NCBI GenBank assembly: GCA_964598565.1
Contig: CAZRCG010000002.1
Coordinates: 186,001-250,000, forward strand
Source: CAZRCG01 sp964598565
GTDB taxonomy: Bacteria > Bdellovibrionota > UBA2394
Reading direction: 5' to 3'
Length of the DNA stretch: 64,000 bases
The number at the start of each line of letters is the position of its first letter. Positions within the stretch are counted from its first letter, which is position 1. Below the pieces are notes generated by a model, which saw nothing but the letters and a program-made list of their open reading frames with translations, was not told the DNA's origin and did not search any database. Made by a program: the position numbers and the translations under genes. This document shows positions 52,199 to 59,714 of this stretch, piece by piece.

Positions 52199-52945
52199 TT
52201 ATTCGAGTTGAGACTCTGCCCAGGCTTGCAAACCAAAGAGTGTCAATTGCGGCTCGTATACGAAGCCTCCCTTAAGATGACGCGGAGCATCGCCACCCGT
52301 CACCACCATGAGAGGCCATACGCCGTAGCGTCGCCAAATATCTACTTCGACTCCGCGAAAAAGACTTTCTATCAAAAAGGTCTGGCCTTCCTGCATCGCC
52401 GAAGCGGTGGTAAGCGGCCAGGTTCGTCCTCGAGTATAATGCACCGCCCCTTCGGGGCGACCTGACACGCGCCCTTTAGCGAGATATTTAACTGCTACCT
52501 TGGGAAGAAGCGCCGTGCCGGCATGGAGACTCGATAGTGCAAGTCGTGGCCCCGGCACAATAAAGCCTCCGCGATGGCAGCCGCGGCCATCGACATAATC
52601 CACGGTCAGTGCCGTGCCAAAATCAAAAACCACAAGCGGCTTAGAATATTTTTTATAAGCGGCATAAGCATTCAGCAGACGGTCGGCGCCTAAACTATTT
52701 GAATAAAGAGATTTAAACGGGAGCGTCTTTCGACTCAAAACGTGAAAGTCGACTTCAAGACTATCTGCCCACTGCTTCAACTTTCGAGTCGCTTGCGGCA
52801 CCACACTCACTCCCCACAAGGAGTCCCCCGATTTTAAAGATGCCACAAAACGCTTCGATAATTTCGATGTTTCTGTCTGAACGACCAGAGATCGCTTCCA
52901 GAGCAAAGACCGAGTATTACCTATTTTATAAAAAAATTTCGCCAC
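52199..52945 (-). CDS. coaX: Type III pantothenate kinase-like protein (CoaX)
   Basis: CoaX phosphorylates pantothenate for coenzyme A. The body of the protein fits: LGADRLLNAYAAY with the conserved Asp and Arg, VVFDFGTALTVDYVDGRG (phosphate motif 2), HRGGFIVPGPRLALSSLHAGTALLPKV, and the C-terminal PLMVVTGGDAPRHL. The length of 248 is typical. The N-terminal phosphate motif, which reads DxGNT in the family, here reads YKIGNT, with Lys7 in place of the Asp. The frame is tied to the downstream motifs, so this is not a frame error in the reading, although a base error cannot be excluded. The start overlaps the end of birA by 20 bases. It may be inactive or altered. Confidence 0.87.
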   Translation of the reverse strand: MAKFFYKIGNTRSLLWKRSLVVQTETSKLSKRFVASLKSGDSLWGVSVVPQATRKLKQWADSLEVDFHVLSRKTLPFKSLYSNSLGADRLLNAYAAYKKYSKPLVVFDFGTALTVDYVDGRGCHRGGFIVPGPRLALSSLHAGTALLPKVAVKYLAKGRVSGRPEGAVHYTRGRTWPLTTASAMQEGQTFLIESLFRGVEVDIWRRYGVWPLMVVTGGDAPRHLKGGFVYEPQLTLFGLQAWAESQLE

Positions 52946-53597
52946 TGCTTAGTTTCTCGAGAGAGCATTTCTTACCAACGCGTTCGCGCTCCACTAACAA
53001 ACAGCCATCATTATCGATGTCAACTACCACCACGCGTTCTTTTCTGCCGTCTAAGGTCGTCATAATATCGAGACCTTTTCGCCACAGTTTCTCATGATAG
53101 GCTTGTCTAAAATAAGAGAAGCCTTTGTCCCAAAAAAGATTAAGGTGGCGATTCATCTCTTCAGCCACCCATTCGCTTTCGATTGTCAAACCAACGCCAG
53201 AGTACGAAGTTAAGTGAAATAAATTTAGCCCCACCCCCACTACGATCTGAGCGGCGGGCCCCTGCGACTTCACTTCAACTAAAATGCCTCCTACCTTTTC
53301 ATCCACGAGCATAAGATCGTTGGGCCATTTCAAACGGAGGGACTCATGGCCCACTGCCTTTACGAGACTCAGACCCACCACGAGCGAAAGACCCTGCAGT
53401 GAAGTATCGGTTTTTACCACACCATACGATAGCGCGAGTGACTTGCCTTTTTCAAAAGCCCAAGATCGACCCTGTCGACCACGACCCATGGTCTGCTCCT
53501 CACATGTCACCACAAAAGGCCCTGGCTCACCTTGATCCAAAAGCTCGAAAGCAATGTCTTGCGTTGAGCTCACAGTCTGGCGGGCATAAATTTTCAT
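52926..53597 (-). CDS. birA: Biotin-[acetyl-CoA carboxylase] ligase
   Basis: BirA attaches biotin to biotin carboxyl carrier protein. The 223-residue form has the catalytic domain only, without the N-terminal DNA-binding helix-turn-helix of E. coli BirA, so it should not act as a repressor. Motifs are VSSTQDIAFEL, the biotinyl-AMP loop GRGRQGRSW (residues 38-46), GLSLVVGLSLVKAV, LKWPNDLMLVDEKVGGILVE and GVGLNLF. The small SH3-like C-terminal domain is present (VVVVDIDNDGCLLVE). It overlaps the receiver-like gene by ATGA and coaX by 20 bases, so the three are coupled. Confidence 0.94.
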   Translation of the reverse strand: MKIYARQTVSSTQDIAFELLDQGEPGPFVVTCEEQTMGRGRQGRSWAFEKGKSLALSYGVVKTDTSLQGLSLVVGLSLVKAVGHESLRLKWPNDLMLVDEKVGGILVEVKSQGPAAQIVVGVGLNLFHLTSYSGVGLTIESEWVAEEMNRHLNLFWDKGFSYFRQAYHEKLWRKGLDIMTTLDGRKERVVVVDIDNDGCLLVERERVGKKCSLEKLSSGEIFL

Positions 53598-54436
53598 GAT
53601 AACTTTGAAACTTGCTTCTCGATTTCTTCGCGAATCATTTTTTGAGCGAGCGATGGCAGATTCGTTTCAATCCAACGTCTCACTTCATCGCGCGCGATGG
53701 CCTCCATCTCGATTGTCGAGATTTGACTGGGCGTCGTATCAGCCAGAGTTCCCGTACCTCCCGTGCGACCGCTGCCCTCAACAGGAGTTTGATCGTCTGG
53801 CTCTCCAACAGCTACCAGGGTGGCCGACCGTTCGCTCATTTCCACACCCGTCACCGTTGAAGTTCTGTCGGTGGGCTCCTCCATAACCGATTCAAAAGCC
53901 TGCTCCAAGACGAAGGTTCGATCCGCTGTCTGATCGTGCGAAACTTCCCGAGATTCTGTAGCCACAGCCGATTCGTTTGGACGAATCACCGTAGACTCTG
54001 TCACATCCGGTGCCCATTGCTGATGAGAAAACTCCTTCTTTGATCTCGCTAGCACTTTCGAGACCGTCTGTTTAGACGATTGAGATTTTGGGTCCAGCAG
54101 GGACTTCGTTAAATCTTTGAGGTCTCGCGAATCAAAGGGCTTTTTTAAAAGTCCATCGATTGAAATATTTTCGGGCGGGAGCTCGGCCCCAGAGTGAAAG
54201 AGAACAATCTTCATCTCGGGCCGAGCCTTCTTCACGTCTTTCCAAAGCTGCTTCAAATTTTGGAGGTCCACAAATAAAATCGTCGGCGGGGGTTTCAGAG
54301 ATTTTATTTTTTGAAGGACATCCGCCGCATCATGCGCCGCAACAATTGCAAATTCTGTATCGGCAAAAGTGAGGTGCACCAATTTTTGAACTGTTACGGA
54401 ACCGTCGAGAACCAACAATTTAAACTTAATGGCCAT
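53594..54436 (-). CDS. Receiver-like protein with PopZ-like C-terminal tail
   Basis: I start this at the ATG at 54436; an earlier start at 54469 has no better support. The 280-residue product has a receiver-like N-terminal domain (about 1-115: FKLLVLDGSVTVQKLVHLTF, ILFVDLQNLKQLW with a candidate Asp, KIVLFHSG, LLKKPFDS). The usual acidic pair after the first strand is reduced to one Asp, so phosphorylation is doubtful. A long Ser, Thr, Glu-rich linker follows (about 130-240). The last 40 residues, ARDEVRRWIETNLPSLAQKMIREEIEKQ, resemble the C-terminal helices of PopZ and of other deltaproteobacterial receiver-like proteins. This tail mediates oligomers in PopZ. The gene overlaps birA by ATGA. 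Confidence 0.75.
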   Translation of the reverse strand: MAIKFKLLVLDGSVTVQKLVHLTFADTEFAIVAAHDAADVLQKIKSLKPPPTILFVDLQNLKQLWKDVKKARPEMKIVLFHSGAELPPENISIDGLLKKPFDSRDLKDLTKSLLDPKSQSSKQTVSKVLARSKKEFSHQQWAPDVTESTVIRPNESAVATESREVSHDQTADRTFVLEQAFESVMEEPTDRTSTVTGVEMSERSATLVAVGEPDDQTPVEGSGRTGGTGTLADTTPSQISTIEMEAIARDEVRRWIETNLPSLAQKMIREEIEKQVSKLS

Positions 54437-54575
54437 AAAGCACTCTATCTGATCTGCGCCGACCGTCAAAATTCCAACTCAGAAACATGGGAAATACCTG
54501 CCCGCAAGATGCGACATGCTGTCCCATTCATAGCGACGAAATACCCTTAAAAAGCATTTCCAGACCCCCATCATT

Positions 54576-54591
54576 TGGTACGGCCCTTGCA
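54576..54591 (+). promoter_or_regulatory. Sigma-54-type promoter upstream of the PilZ gene
   Basis: TGGTACGGCCCTTGCA matches the sigma-54 consensus closely: GG at -24 (54577-54578) and GC at -12 (54589-54590), with exactly the required 12-base periodicity and the conserved TTGC. Transcription would start near 54602, giving a leader of about 114 bases before the PilZ ATG. The fit is seen in the sequence. Use of sigma-54 and an activator site are inference. Confidence 0.65.
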
Positions 54592-54715
54592 TTATCTCCC
54601 TATGACCACAGCGACCTTAAAAGTAAGGTTAAAAAAAATAGTTCTCCTCATTTTCGGCCATTAACAAAGGCAAAAAAAGAGAGTAGATCTTAAGAGTTGA
54701 AAAAGGAAATTGGGT

Positions 54716-55147
54716 ATGAACACAGTGACTTCAAAAGATAAAAGAACAGGCATTCGGGTTCCCCTATTGTCCGAAACCGTCACCTATTTTTATAAAGGCG
54801 AGTCGCGAGCCTGTGCCATTACCGATATCACAAACGATGGCCTTTTTCTAAAGACTCAAGAGATTTTAGCCCCCCGTAGTGAAATCACTCTACAGTTAGA
54901 GCTTCCCGGTGACTTAGGGTTTATTCAGGTTCAAGCTTTGGTCATTCGAGTCAATTGGGCCATGAGCAAAAAGAAATCGCGAGAAACGCTGGGTATGGGT
55001 ATTCGATTTGTCAGCGTAGCTCCCAATATTCAGAAAATTTTAGAAGCCTACGTCGTTTACTTACGAAATAAGCAAATCATCTCTGTCTCCAAACGAATCA
55101 TTGAAGAATTCTTTGGCCCTGACGGCAGCTCTAAAAAGACACCTTAA
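54716..55147 (+). CDS. PilZ-domain protein
   Basis: PilZ domains bind cyclic di-GMP and often control motility or surface behaviour. This 143-residue protein is a single PilZ domain with a C-terminal helix. The RxxxR motif is KRTGIR near residue 11, the second motif is DITNDGLFL near residue 43 (usual form DxSxxG), followed by PRSEITLQLELPG, and VIRVNWAMSKKKSRETLGMGIRF. The second motif has T in place of the usual Ser, so ligand binding is likely but not certain. ATG 54716 has GGA eight bases upstream; TTG 54710 is an alternative. It is the only gene here behind a sigma-54-type promoter, and it converges on glmS. Confidence 0.9.
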   Translation: MNTVTSKDKRTGIRVPLLSETVTYFYKGESRACAITDITNDGLFLKTQEILAPRSEITLQLELPGDLGFIQVQALVIRVNWAMSKKKSRETLGMGIRFVSVAPNIQKILEAYVVYLRNKQIISVSKRIIEEFFGPDGSSKKTP

Positions 55148-55177
55148 AATTTTTTAAACCCGCCCGTGGCTAGAGAC

Positions 55178-57022
55178 TCATTCCACCGTCACGGATTTAG
55201 CGAGATTCTTGGGTTTATCCACATCGCATCCTTTGATCGCACTCATGTGATAGGCATAGAGCTGCAATACGACGGTCGTAAGAAAAGGCGTCAATTCTTC
55301 GGACACTTTAGGAATTTCAATCCACTCTTGAGCCAGGGCTTTTAATTTCTCATCTCCCTGGGTACCCACAATCAGCAGATTGCCTCCTCGAGCCTTTACC
55401 TCTTCAAGATTTGAAATGGTTTTATCTCGAAGCGAATCGTTGGGCGCCAAGCCAATTACGGGCCACGACGAGTCAATCAACGCAATGGGACCATGTTTCA
55501 TCTCGCCTGCCGGATAGGCCTGCGTATTCACATAGGCAATTTCTTTCAACTTAAGGGCGCCCTCGAGAGCTACCGGATATGAAAATCCTCGGCCCAAATA
55601 AAAATATTGATTGAACTGACTGTAGCGCTCTGCCACCGAACGAATGATATCATTCTGCTGCAATACAATTTCTAAAGCCTCAGGAAGCTCGACCATATTT
55701 TTAAGAACACGCTTCGCCCAAGGCGTCGATCGCTTCTTGCTTACAAGAGCCAACTTCACGGCTAGCAAATAAAGAACTTCTAATTGAGCGAGAAAGCATT
55801 TGGTAGATGCCACCGCAATTTCAGGCCCGGCGTGAGTATAAATCACGTTCTTGGTTCGGCGCACGAGAGAGCTCTCTACGGTATTGGTAATCGCAAGCCC
55901 CTTCACTTTTCGTTTCAATGCGTCGGTTGTTGCAGCGAGTGTATCGGCGGTCTCTCCCGATTGTGACACTGCCACCACGAGTGCCTTCTTCGAAAGCACG
56001 GGCTCTCGATAGCGAAACTCCGATGCCAACTCCACATCGGCTCGAATGCCTGCGAATTTTTCAATCCAATATTTACCAATTAAACAGGCATGCCACGCGG
56101 TTCCACAGGCTAAAAGATTGACGGCATCAAATGACCGCCACTCCGATGGAGTCACCTTCACTTGATCAAATATCACATCATCGAGTCGAGCGGATAAACG
56201 CCCTCTCAGCGTATCGCGTAGTACCCGAGGCTGCTCATGAATTTCTTTCAGCATAAAGTGGGGAAACCCCTCTTTTTCGGCCGTGGCCAGCGACCATTCA
56301 ATATGGCGCACCTTCTTCTTCAAAATCTTGCCCGTAAAGTTCATCACCTTTACGCCCTCGGGCTCAATGGAGGCCACTTCACCGTCATTTAAAAAAACAA
56401 AATCTCTTGTAAACTCGAGTAGCGCTGGAATATCAGAGGCCACAAACTGCTCGCCCTCCCCTAGGCCTATGACCATAGGACATTGTTGCTTCGCCACACA
56501 CATCGTCGAGGCACTGCGGGTCGACATGGCGGCAAAGGCGAAGGCACCCTTTAACTTGCGCACAGTTTCTAAGGTGGCCTTCAGCAAATCATCCGTCTTT
56601 TCCAGAGCCGATTGAATGAGATGGGCAATGACCTCGGAGTCGGTTTCAGAAGAAAATTCATGCCCACGACGCTTTAAGTCGGTAATAAGTTCAGCATAAT
56701 TTTCGATGATTCCGTTATGAACAATAACGACTTCTTTAAAGCGGTGAGGATGAGCATTTCGCTCCGATGGTTTGCCGTGAGTGGCCCATCTGGTATGCCC
56801 TATCGATGCATGACCGACCACGGGCTCGGTCGACAAGAGTCGAACAAGATTTTCAAGACGACCCTCGGCTCGTTTGACAGAAAGATTGATTCGCCCTGCA
56901 TCGGTTCGATGCATCGAAGCCACTCCAGCCGAATCGTAACCCCGATACTCTAAACGTCTCAAACCTGAAATGACCACTCCAGGTCCTTCGCGACTCCCTG
57001 TATAACCAACAATACCGCACAT
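55178..57022 (-). CDS. glmS: Glutamine-fructose-6-phosphate aminotransferase
   Basis: GlmS makes glucosamine-6-phosphate, the first step to UDP-GlcNAc. The 614-residue length is standard. The N-terminal nucleophile Cys2 follows the initiator (MCGIVGYTG); the glutaminase domain continues with GHTRWATHGKPSERNAHPH and VHNGIIENY. The two SIS domains contain LACGTAWHACLIGKYWIE, VAVSQSGETADTLAA, STKCFLAQLEVLYLLAVK and the C-terminal GRGFSYPVALEGALKLKEIAY with PKNLAKSVTVE. GAGG precedes the ATG by six bases. It is next to glmU, so the pathway is grouped, and 105 bases separate them. That gap has a direct repeat. Confidence 0.97.
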   Translation of the reverse strand: MCGIVGYTGSREGPGVVISGLRRLEYRGYDSAGVASMHRTDAGRINLSVKRAEGRLENLVRLLSTEPVVGHASIGHTRWATHGKPSERNAHPHRFKEVVIVHNGIIENYAELITDLKRRGHEFSSETDSEVIAHLIQSALEKTDDLLKATLETVRKLKGAFAFAAMSTRSASTMCVAKQQCPMVIGLGEGEQFVASDIPALLEFTRDFVFLNDGEVASIEPEGVKVMNFTGKILKKKVRHIEWSLATAEKEGFPHFMLKEIHEQPRVLRDTLRGRLSARLDDVIFDQVKVTPSEWRSFDAVNLLACGTAWHACLIGKYWIEKFAGIRADVELASEFRYREPVLSKKALVVAVSQSGETADTLAATTDALKRKVKGLAITNTVESSLVRRTKNVIYTHAGPEIAVASTKCFLAQLEVLYLLAVKLALVSKKRSTPWAKRVLKNMVELPEALEIVLQQNDIIRSVAERYSQFNQYFYLGRGFSYPVALEGALKLKEIAYVNTQAYPAGEMKHGPIALIDSSWPVIGLAPNDSLRDKTISNLEEVKARGGNLLIVGTQGDEKLKALAQEWIEIPKVSEELTPFLTTVVLQLYAYHMSAIKGCDVDKPKNLAKSVTVE

Positions 57023-57043
57023 AATAAACCTCTACTTAAATTC

Positions 57044-57101
57044 GCATCAATCTAGATTCTACGCTAACTGAACTCGAATTAATTTAATCTGCATCAATCT
57101 A
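57044..57101. repeat. Direct repeats upstream of glmS
   Basis: GCATCAATCTA occurs at 57044-57054 and again at 57091-57101, 47 bases apart, in the 105-base gap between glmU and glmS. This spacing of nearly 4.5 helical turns could suit two binding sites for a regulator. The gap is AT-rich, with GAATTAATTTAATC between the repeats, so a promoter for glmS is likely. Confidence 0.4.
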
Positions 57102-57127
57102 ACTAATGTGGATTCACTTATCTGGCA

Positions 57128-58528
57128 CTAGCTCTTTCGCTTATCCCGAAAACGTTTGGCCCCTTCTTTAACTTCTTGCTGAGCGTTTCGTGTTAACGCC
57201 AACGACTCTGCACCCACGTTCTCGGTTATCACAGAGCCCGCACCAATGATGGCCGCTTCCCCAATGGTCACGGGCGCCACCAATGAGGAATTGGAACCTA
57301 TAAAAACATTTTTCTCTAAGACCGTCTTATGTTTATGAAGCCCATCAAAATTGCATGTGATGGTACCCGCTCCTATATTCGAGTCTTCTCCAATATCTGA
57401 ATCGCCAAGATAGCTGAGATGCCCTGCCTTAACGCCTTTACGAAGCTTCGATTTTTTAATCTCCACAAAATTACCGACATGCACGCTTTCTTCCAGTTCT
57501 GTGCCCGGACGTAAGCGAGCAAACGGACCCACCGACGCTTTCGCACCCACGATAGCAGAATCTAAAACACAATGACTTTCGATATGCGCCCCATCGCCAA
57601 TAGAAGAATCCTTAATCACACAAAAAGGGCCAATCTCCGCATGCTCTCCCACCACCGTGCTTCCACGTAAGTGCACATACGGATGAATCACGGTGTTTGC
57701 CGAAACATCCACGCTCGCATCAATACGAATGGTCTCGGGCTCGATGAGACGAACCCCTTCTTTCATCCAGTATCGATTGATTCTCATTTTCAAACAGTGC
57801 TCTAAGGCTGCAATCTCTTCTAAGGTATTAGCCCCAAGCGCCTCTTCTTCTGAAATGCGATACGCTCGAACAAGAAGATCTTTCGAGCGACAAAACGTCA
57901 CGAGATCCGTTAAGTAAAATTCTTTCGCCTTGTTCGTCGGCTGAATACTGCCAATGCCCTCTTTTAAAATATCGTCGCGCACTAAATAAAATCCCGCATT
58001 GACCTCGGTCAACGATAAATCGTCTCGCTCGCAATCTTTTGCCTCTACAATGCGTTCCGGCTGCCCCTGCGGATCTCGTCGCACTCGTCCGTAGGCATGA
58101 GGTCGACTCGTGTCAAAGGTCAGAAAAGACAGGGCGGCCTTCGACTCGACAAAATCTTTATGCCATCGCTTCGCCGTTTCAGACTCAAGCAGCGCTGTAT
58201 CGGCTCCCATAATAAAGACCGTCTCATGATCTTTGAGATGCGAAAGCGCCGCCTTCACCGCATCGGCCGTACCCTTGGGTTCTTTTTGCCATGCGAACGA
58301 AAGCGTCGCTCCCTCAGGCCGATGGGCAGTAGCCAGCGCTTGCATTTCTTCACGACGATGGCCCACCACCACCGTAATATCACGAGCCAAAAAGGATGCT
58401 TGATCTAGCGCCCACGCCATCAAAGGCCTGCCCAAGAGGCCTTGCTCTAATTTTGAAAGCTTGGTCTTCATGCGAGTCGAAGCCCCCGCCGCTAAAACAA
58501 TGGCTCGAACTGCTGCTACGCTCATCAA
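57128..58528 (-). CDS. glmU: Bifunctional UDP-N-acetylglucosamine pyrophosphorylase/glucosamine-1-phosphate acetyltransferase
   Basis: GlmU acetylates glucosamine-1-phosphate and then adds UMP to give UDP-GlcNAc. The N-terminal nucleotidyltransferase starts IVLAAGASTRMKTKLSKLEQGLLG, near the usual GKGTRMxSxLPKVLH but with altered residues; the metal Asp lies in IMGADTALL, followed by EVNAGFYLV. The C-terminal left-handed beta-helix has many hexapeptide repeats (VIHPYVHLRGSTVVGEHAEIGPFCVIKDSSIGDGAHIES), and acetyl-CoA motifs GHLSYLGDSDIGEDSNIGAGTITCNFDG and FIGSNSSLVAPVTIG. The length of 466 is normal. It overlaps the gene for a small secreted protein by ATGA. Confidence 0.95.
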   Translation of the reverse strand: MMSVAAVRAIVLAAGASTRMKTKLSKLEQGLLGRPLMAWALDQASFLARDITVVVGHRREEMQALATAHRPEGATLSFAWQKEPKGTADAVKAALSHLKDHETVFIMGADTALLESETAKRWHKDFVESKAALSFLTFDTSRPHAYGRVRRDPQGQPERIVEAKDCERDDLSLTEVNAGFYLVRDDILKEGIGSIQPTNKAKEFYLTDLVTFCRSKDLLVRAYRISEEEALGANTLEEIAALEHCLKMRINRYWMKEGVRLIEPETIRIDASVDVSANTVIHPYVHLRGSTVVGEHAEIGPFCVIKDSSIGDGAHIESHCVLDSAIVGAKASVGPFARLRPGTELEESVHVGNFVEIKKSKLRKGVKAGHLSYLGDSDIGEDSNIGAGTITCNFDGLHKHKTVLEKNVFIGSNSSLVAPVTIGEAAIIGAGSVITENVGAESLALTRNAQQEVKEGAKRFRDKRKS

Positions 58529-58881
58529 CGAGCCTCCGCAGGTTTCGACGTTTTTCCTTTTATAACTTCAAACTTGTGGCCAGGGGTCAAATTACATTCC
58601 ACATAGTCTGAGTAAACGCTACTTTGTTTCCAAGACACTACCGCGCGAAGATGCTGCCCCCCCTCAAGAGAACCTTTAAGCGAAGGATTCTTTTCGAAGT
58701 CCACGATGTCGGCCGCCACATCGGCAACCGTTTTCTCTTCCCACTTTACAATTCTAAACTGAGGGCATGGGTCTACGAGACAGTATTTGGGCTCATAAAT
58801 AAAAACCATAGACCCTTGGCCCTTTGCCGGAAGTGTCTCGACTGCCATCGTGAACGCAGCCGCCATAAAAGATAAAATCAT
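58525..58881 (-). CDS. Small secreted protein between comF and glmU
   Basis: I do not recognise this 118-residue protein. It begins with a signal peptide (LSFMAAAFTMAVETLPA), and the mature part contains three cysteines (YCLVDPCPQFRIV, and VECNLTPGHKF). The segment YEPKYCLVDPCPQFRIVKWEEKTVADVAADI resembles the small DUF6438-like class with CPxF and a K-x-W motif, although the match is from memory and weak. It overlaps both neighbours: comF by ATGA and glmU by ATGA, so it belongs to the M20-like-comF-glmU-glmS transcript. It is probably exported to the periplasm. Confidence 0.75.
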   Translation of the reverse strand: MILSFMAAAFTMAVETLPAKGQGSMVFIYEPKYCLVDPCPQFRIVKWEEKTVADVAADIVDFEKNPSLKGSLEGGQHLRAVVSWKQSSVYSDYVECNLTPGHKFEVIKGKTSKPAEAR

Positions 58882-59714
58882 GATGCCACTTTAGATTTCT
58901 TCAGCGCTCTCGACAAGCAATAGACGTCAACTGTAAGGCCAAGTTGCTTTAACAGGCGGGCACCAATTTCGACCGAAGCCCCGGTGGTCATAATATCATC
59001 GACCAAGAGTACTTTCGGCCCCGGCTCTAGAGACTTCTTATTTGCCCAAACCCGCTTGCCGGTCCAAATCCTCCTAACCTCGTCAGATACATACAGCTGG
59101 AGGCTCAAAAAGCGCTGCCGCTGCTCGAGAGTCATTTCTTTCTGAGCGGCCAAAAAAGGTCTACGAGACAAGAGATCTGGCTCGAAAGAAATACCCAAAC
59201 TTCGTGCTATTCTCTCGCCCAACAGCTTAGAAGAGTTGAAGCCCACCTTTTGCAATCGTCGGGGGTCAGACGGCATCGGCACCACCGCCAAATAGTCTCT
59301 GGGTAGTGGTGCAAGCATGGCTTTAAAATTAAGCTCGCGAAGTCGCTCTGGATACTGATTTTTAAAGCTTTTGATAAACGATGCCATGGCTGACTCATAA
59401 CGAAACGAAATCCACAGATTTTCAAAAGGACGTTTTCGATGCTGGCAAACTAAACAGAGCCCGGCGACAGTATTCTTGTAGAGTCCCGCCACTACATCCT
59501 TGCAATGCCACGTCCCTTCCCCATTACAGAGGCGGTTCGTGCCTTCCTGATAATCGTGCAAACAATAAGAACAAAGTCCCTTCAGTAAATAGCGGGGACT
59601 ACACTTTTTACAGAGCCATGCAAGCGACGCCTCATCACAGCCCATACATCGGGGCCCAAAATCCTTAAGCCACTCTAAGGCAGACCAAGAAACCTGAGTG
59701 CCGTACCCAGACAT
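58878..59714 (-). CDS. comF: ComF-family phosphoribosyltransferase-like protein
   Basis: ComF proteins take part in DNA uptake and processing in competent bacteria and are widely conserved even in non-competent ones. This 278-residue protein has an N-terminal zinc-binding region with CMGCDEASLAWLCKKC, and further Cys residues (GLCSYCLHDY, CLVCQHRKRPF). The C-terminal type I phosphoribosyltransferase motif VLLVDDIMTTGASVEIGARLL is intact, preceded by VGFNSSKLLGERIARSL. It starts directly after the M20-like gene and overlaps the small secreted protein gene by ATGA. Confidence 0.92.
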   Translation of the reverse strand: MSGYGTQVSWSALEWLKDFGPRCMGCDEASLAWLCKKCSPRYLLKGLCSYCLHDYQEGTNRLCNGEGTWHCKDVVAGLYKNTVAGLCLVCQHRKRPFENLWISFRYESAMASFIKSFKNQYPERLRELNFKAMLAPLPRDYLAVVPMPSDPRRLQKVGFNSSKLLGERIARSLGISFEPDLLSRRPFLAAQKEMTLEQRQRFLSLQLYVSDEVRRIWTGKRVWANKKSLEPGPKVLLVDDIMTTGASVEIGARLLKQLGLTVDVYCLSRALKKSKVAS

